From positions 1 through 15,809 of the forward strand of contig NATN01000088.1 in NCBI GenBank assembly GCA_002085355.1: DNA of 15,809 nucleotides. The letters run 5' to 3'. The translations under genes were made by a program, and so were the position numbers. Source of the DNA: Candidatus Zhuqueibacterota bacterium 4484_87 (GTDB lineage Bacteria > Zhuqueibacterota > Zhuqueibacteria > Thermofontimicrobiales > Thermofontimicrobiaceae). Below the pieces are notes generated by a model, which worked only from the letters and a program-made list of their open reading frames with translations, was not told where the DNA came from and did not search any database. Shown here piece after piece: positions 15,795 to 15,809 of the stretch (positions within the stretch are counted from its first letter, which is position 1; each line of letters opens with the position of its first letter).

Positions 15795-15809
15795 AATCAG
15801 AGAAAAAAA

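Overview
The window is 15.8 kb of bacterial chromosome from a Gram-negative, menaquinone-using organism. LPS heptose synthesis genes (gmhB fragment, rfaE2), a UbiE/MenG-type methyltransferase, lipoproteins and exported TPR proteins support that. A TPR/GWxTD-domain protein and a CsgG/TPR/SH3 protein recall the FCB superphylum and neighbouring candidate phyla such as KSB1 or Calditrichota. That placement is inference from gene content; there is no rRNA or other decisive marker.

Left block (1-3745, + strand): a tight run of envelope and lipid genes. It holds the 3' end of a heptose-bisphosphate phosphatase, overlapped by the heptose-1-phosphate adenylyltransferase rfaE2. Then come a (demethyl)menaquinone methyltransferase, a Ste24-type membrane zinc protease and a PlsC-like acyltransferase with variant motifs. 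Small gaps and shared orientation suggest one transcription unit.

Centre (3746-7130): a 581-base stretch without genes carrying degenerate repeats, then a minus-strand nitric-oxide detoxification module. An Rrf2-family Fe-S regulator (NsrR-like) lies upstream of a complete quinol-dependent nitric oxide reductase, which ends in a strong terminator. The natural reading is NO sensing by the regulator and reduction of NO to N2O with electrons from menaquinol, the quinone whose synthesis ubiE serves.

Right of centre (7131-8342, +): a CsgG-like/TPR/SH3 protein that appears to lack its 5' end (no signal peptide, no first strand, no ribosome binding site) exactly where the nor module begins. This hints that the module was inserted or the locus rearranged.

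8426-11582 (+): a sugar-type ABC importer (lipoprotein binding protein and two MalF/MalG-type permeases) without an ATPase gene. 11662-13926 (+): a large exported TPR plus GWxTD-domain protein. 14003-15421 (-): a C69-family dipeptidase, convergent with it across a hairpin. 15422-15809: no gene; it ends in a striking cluster of short hairpins that looks like a REP/MITE-type palindromic element.

I did not find a clearly new defence, CRISPR or RNA-based system. The points most worth a second look are the nor/CsgG junction, the hairpin cluster, the variant acyltransferase and the repeat-rich gap at 3872-3982.
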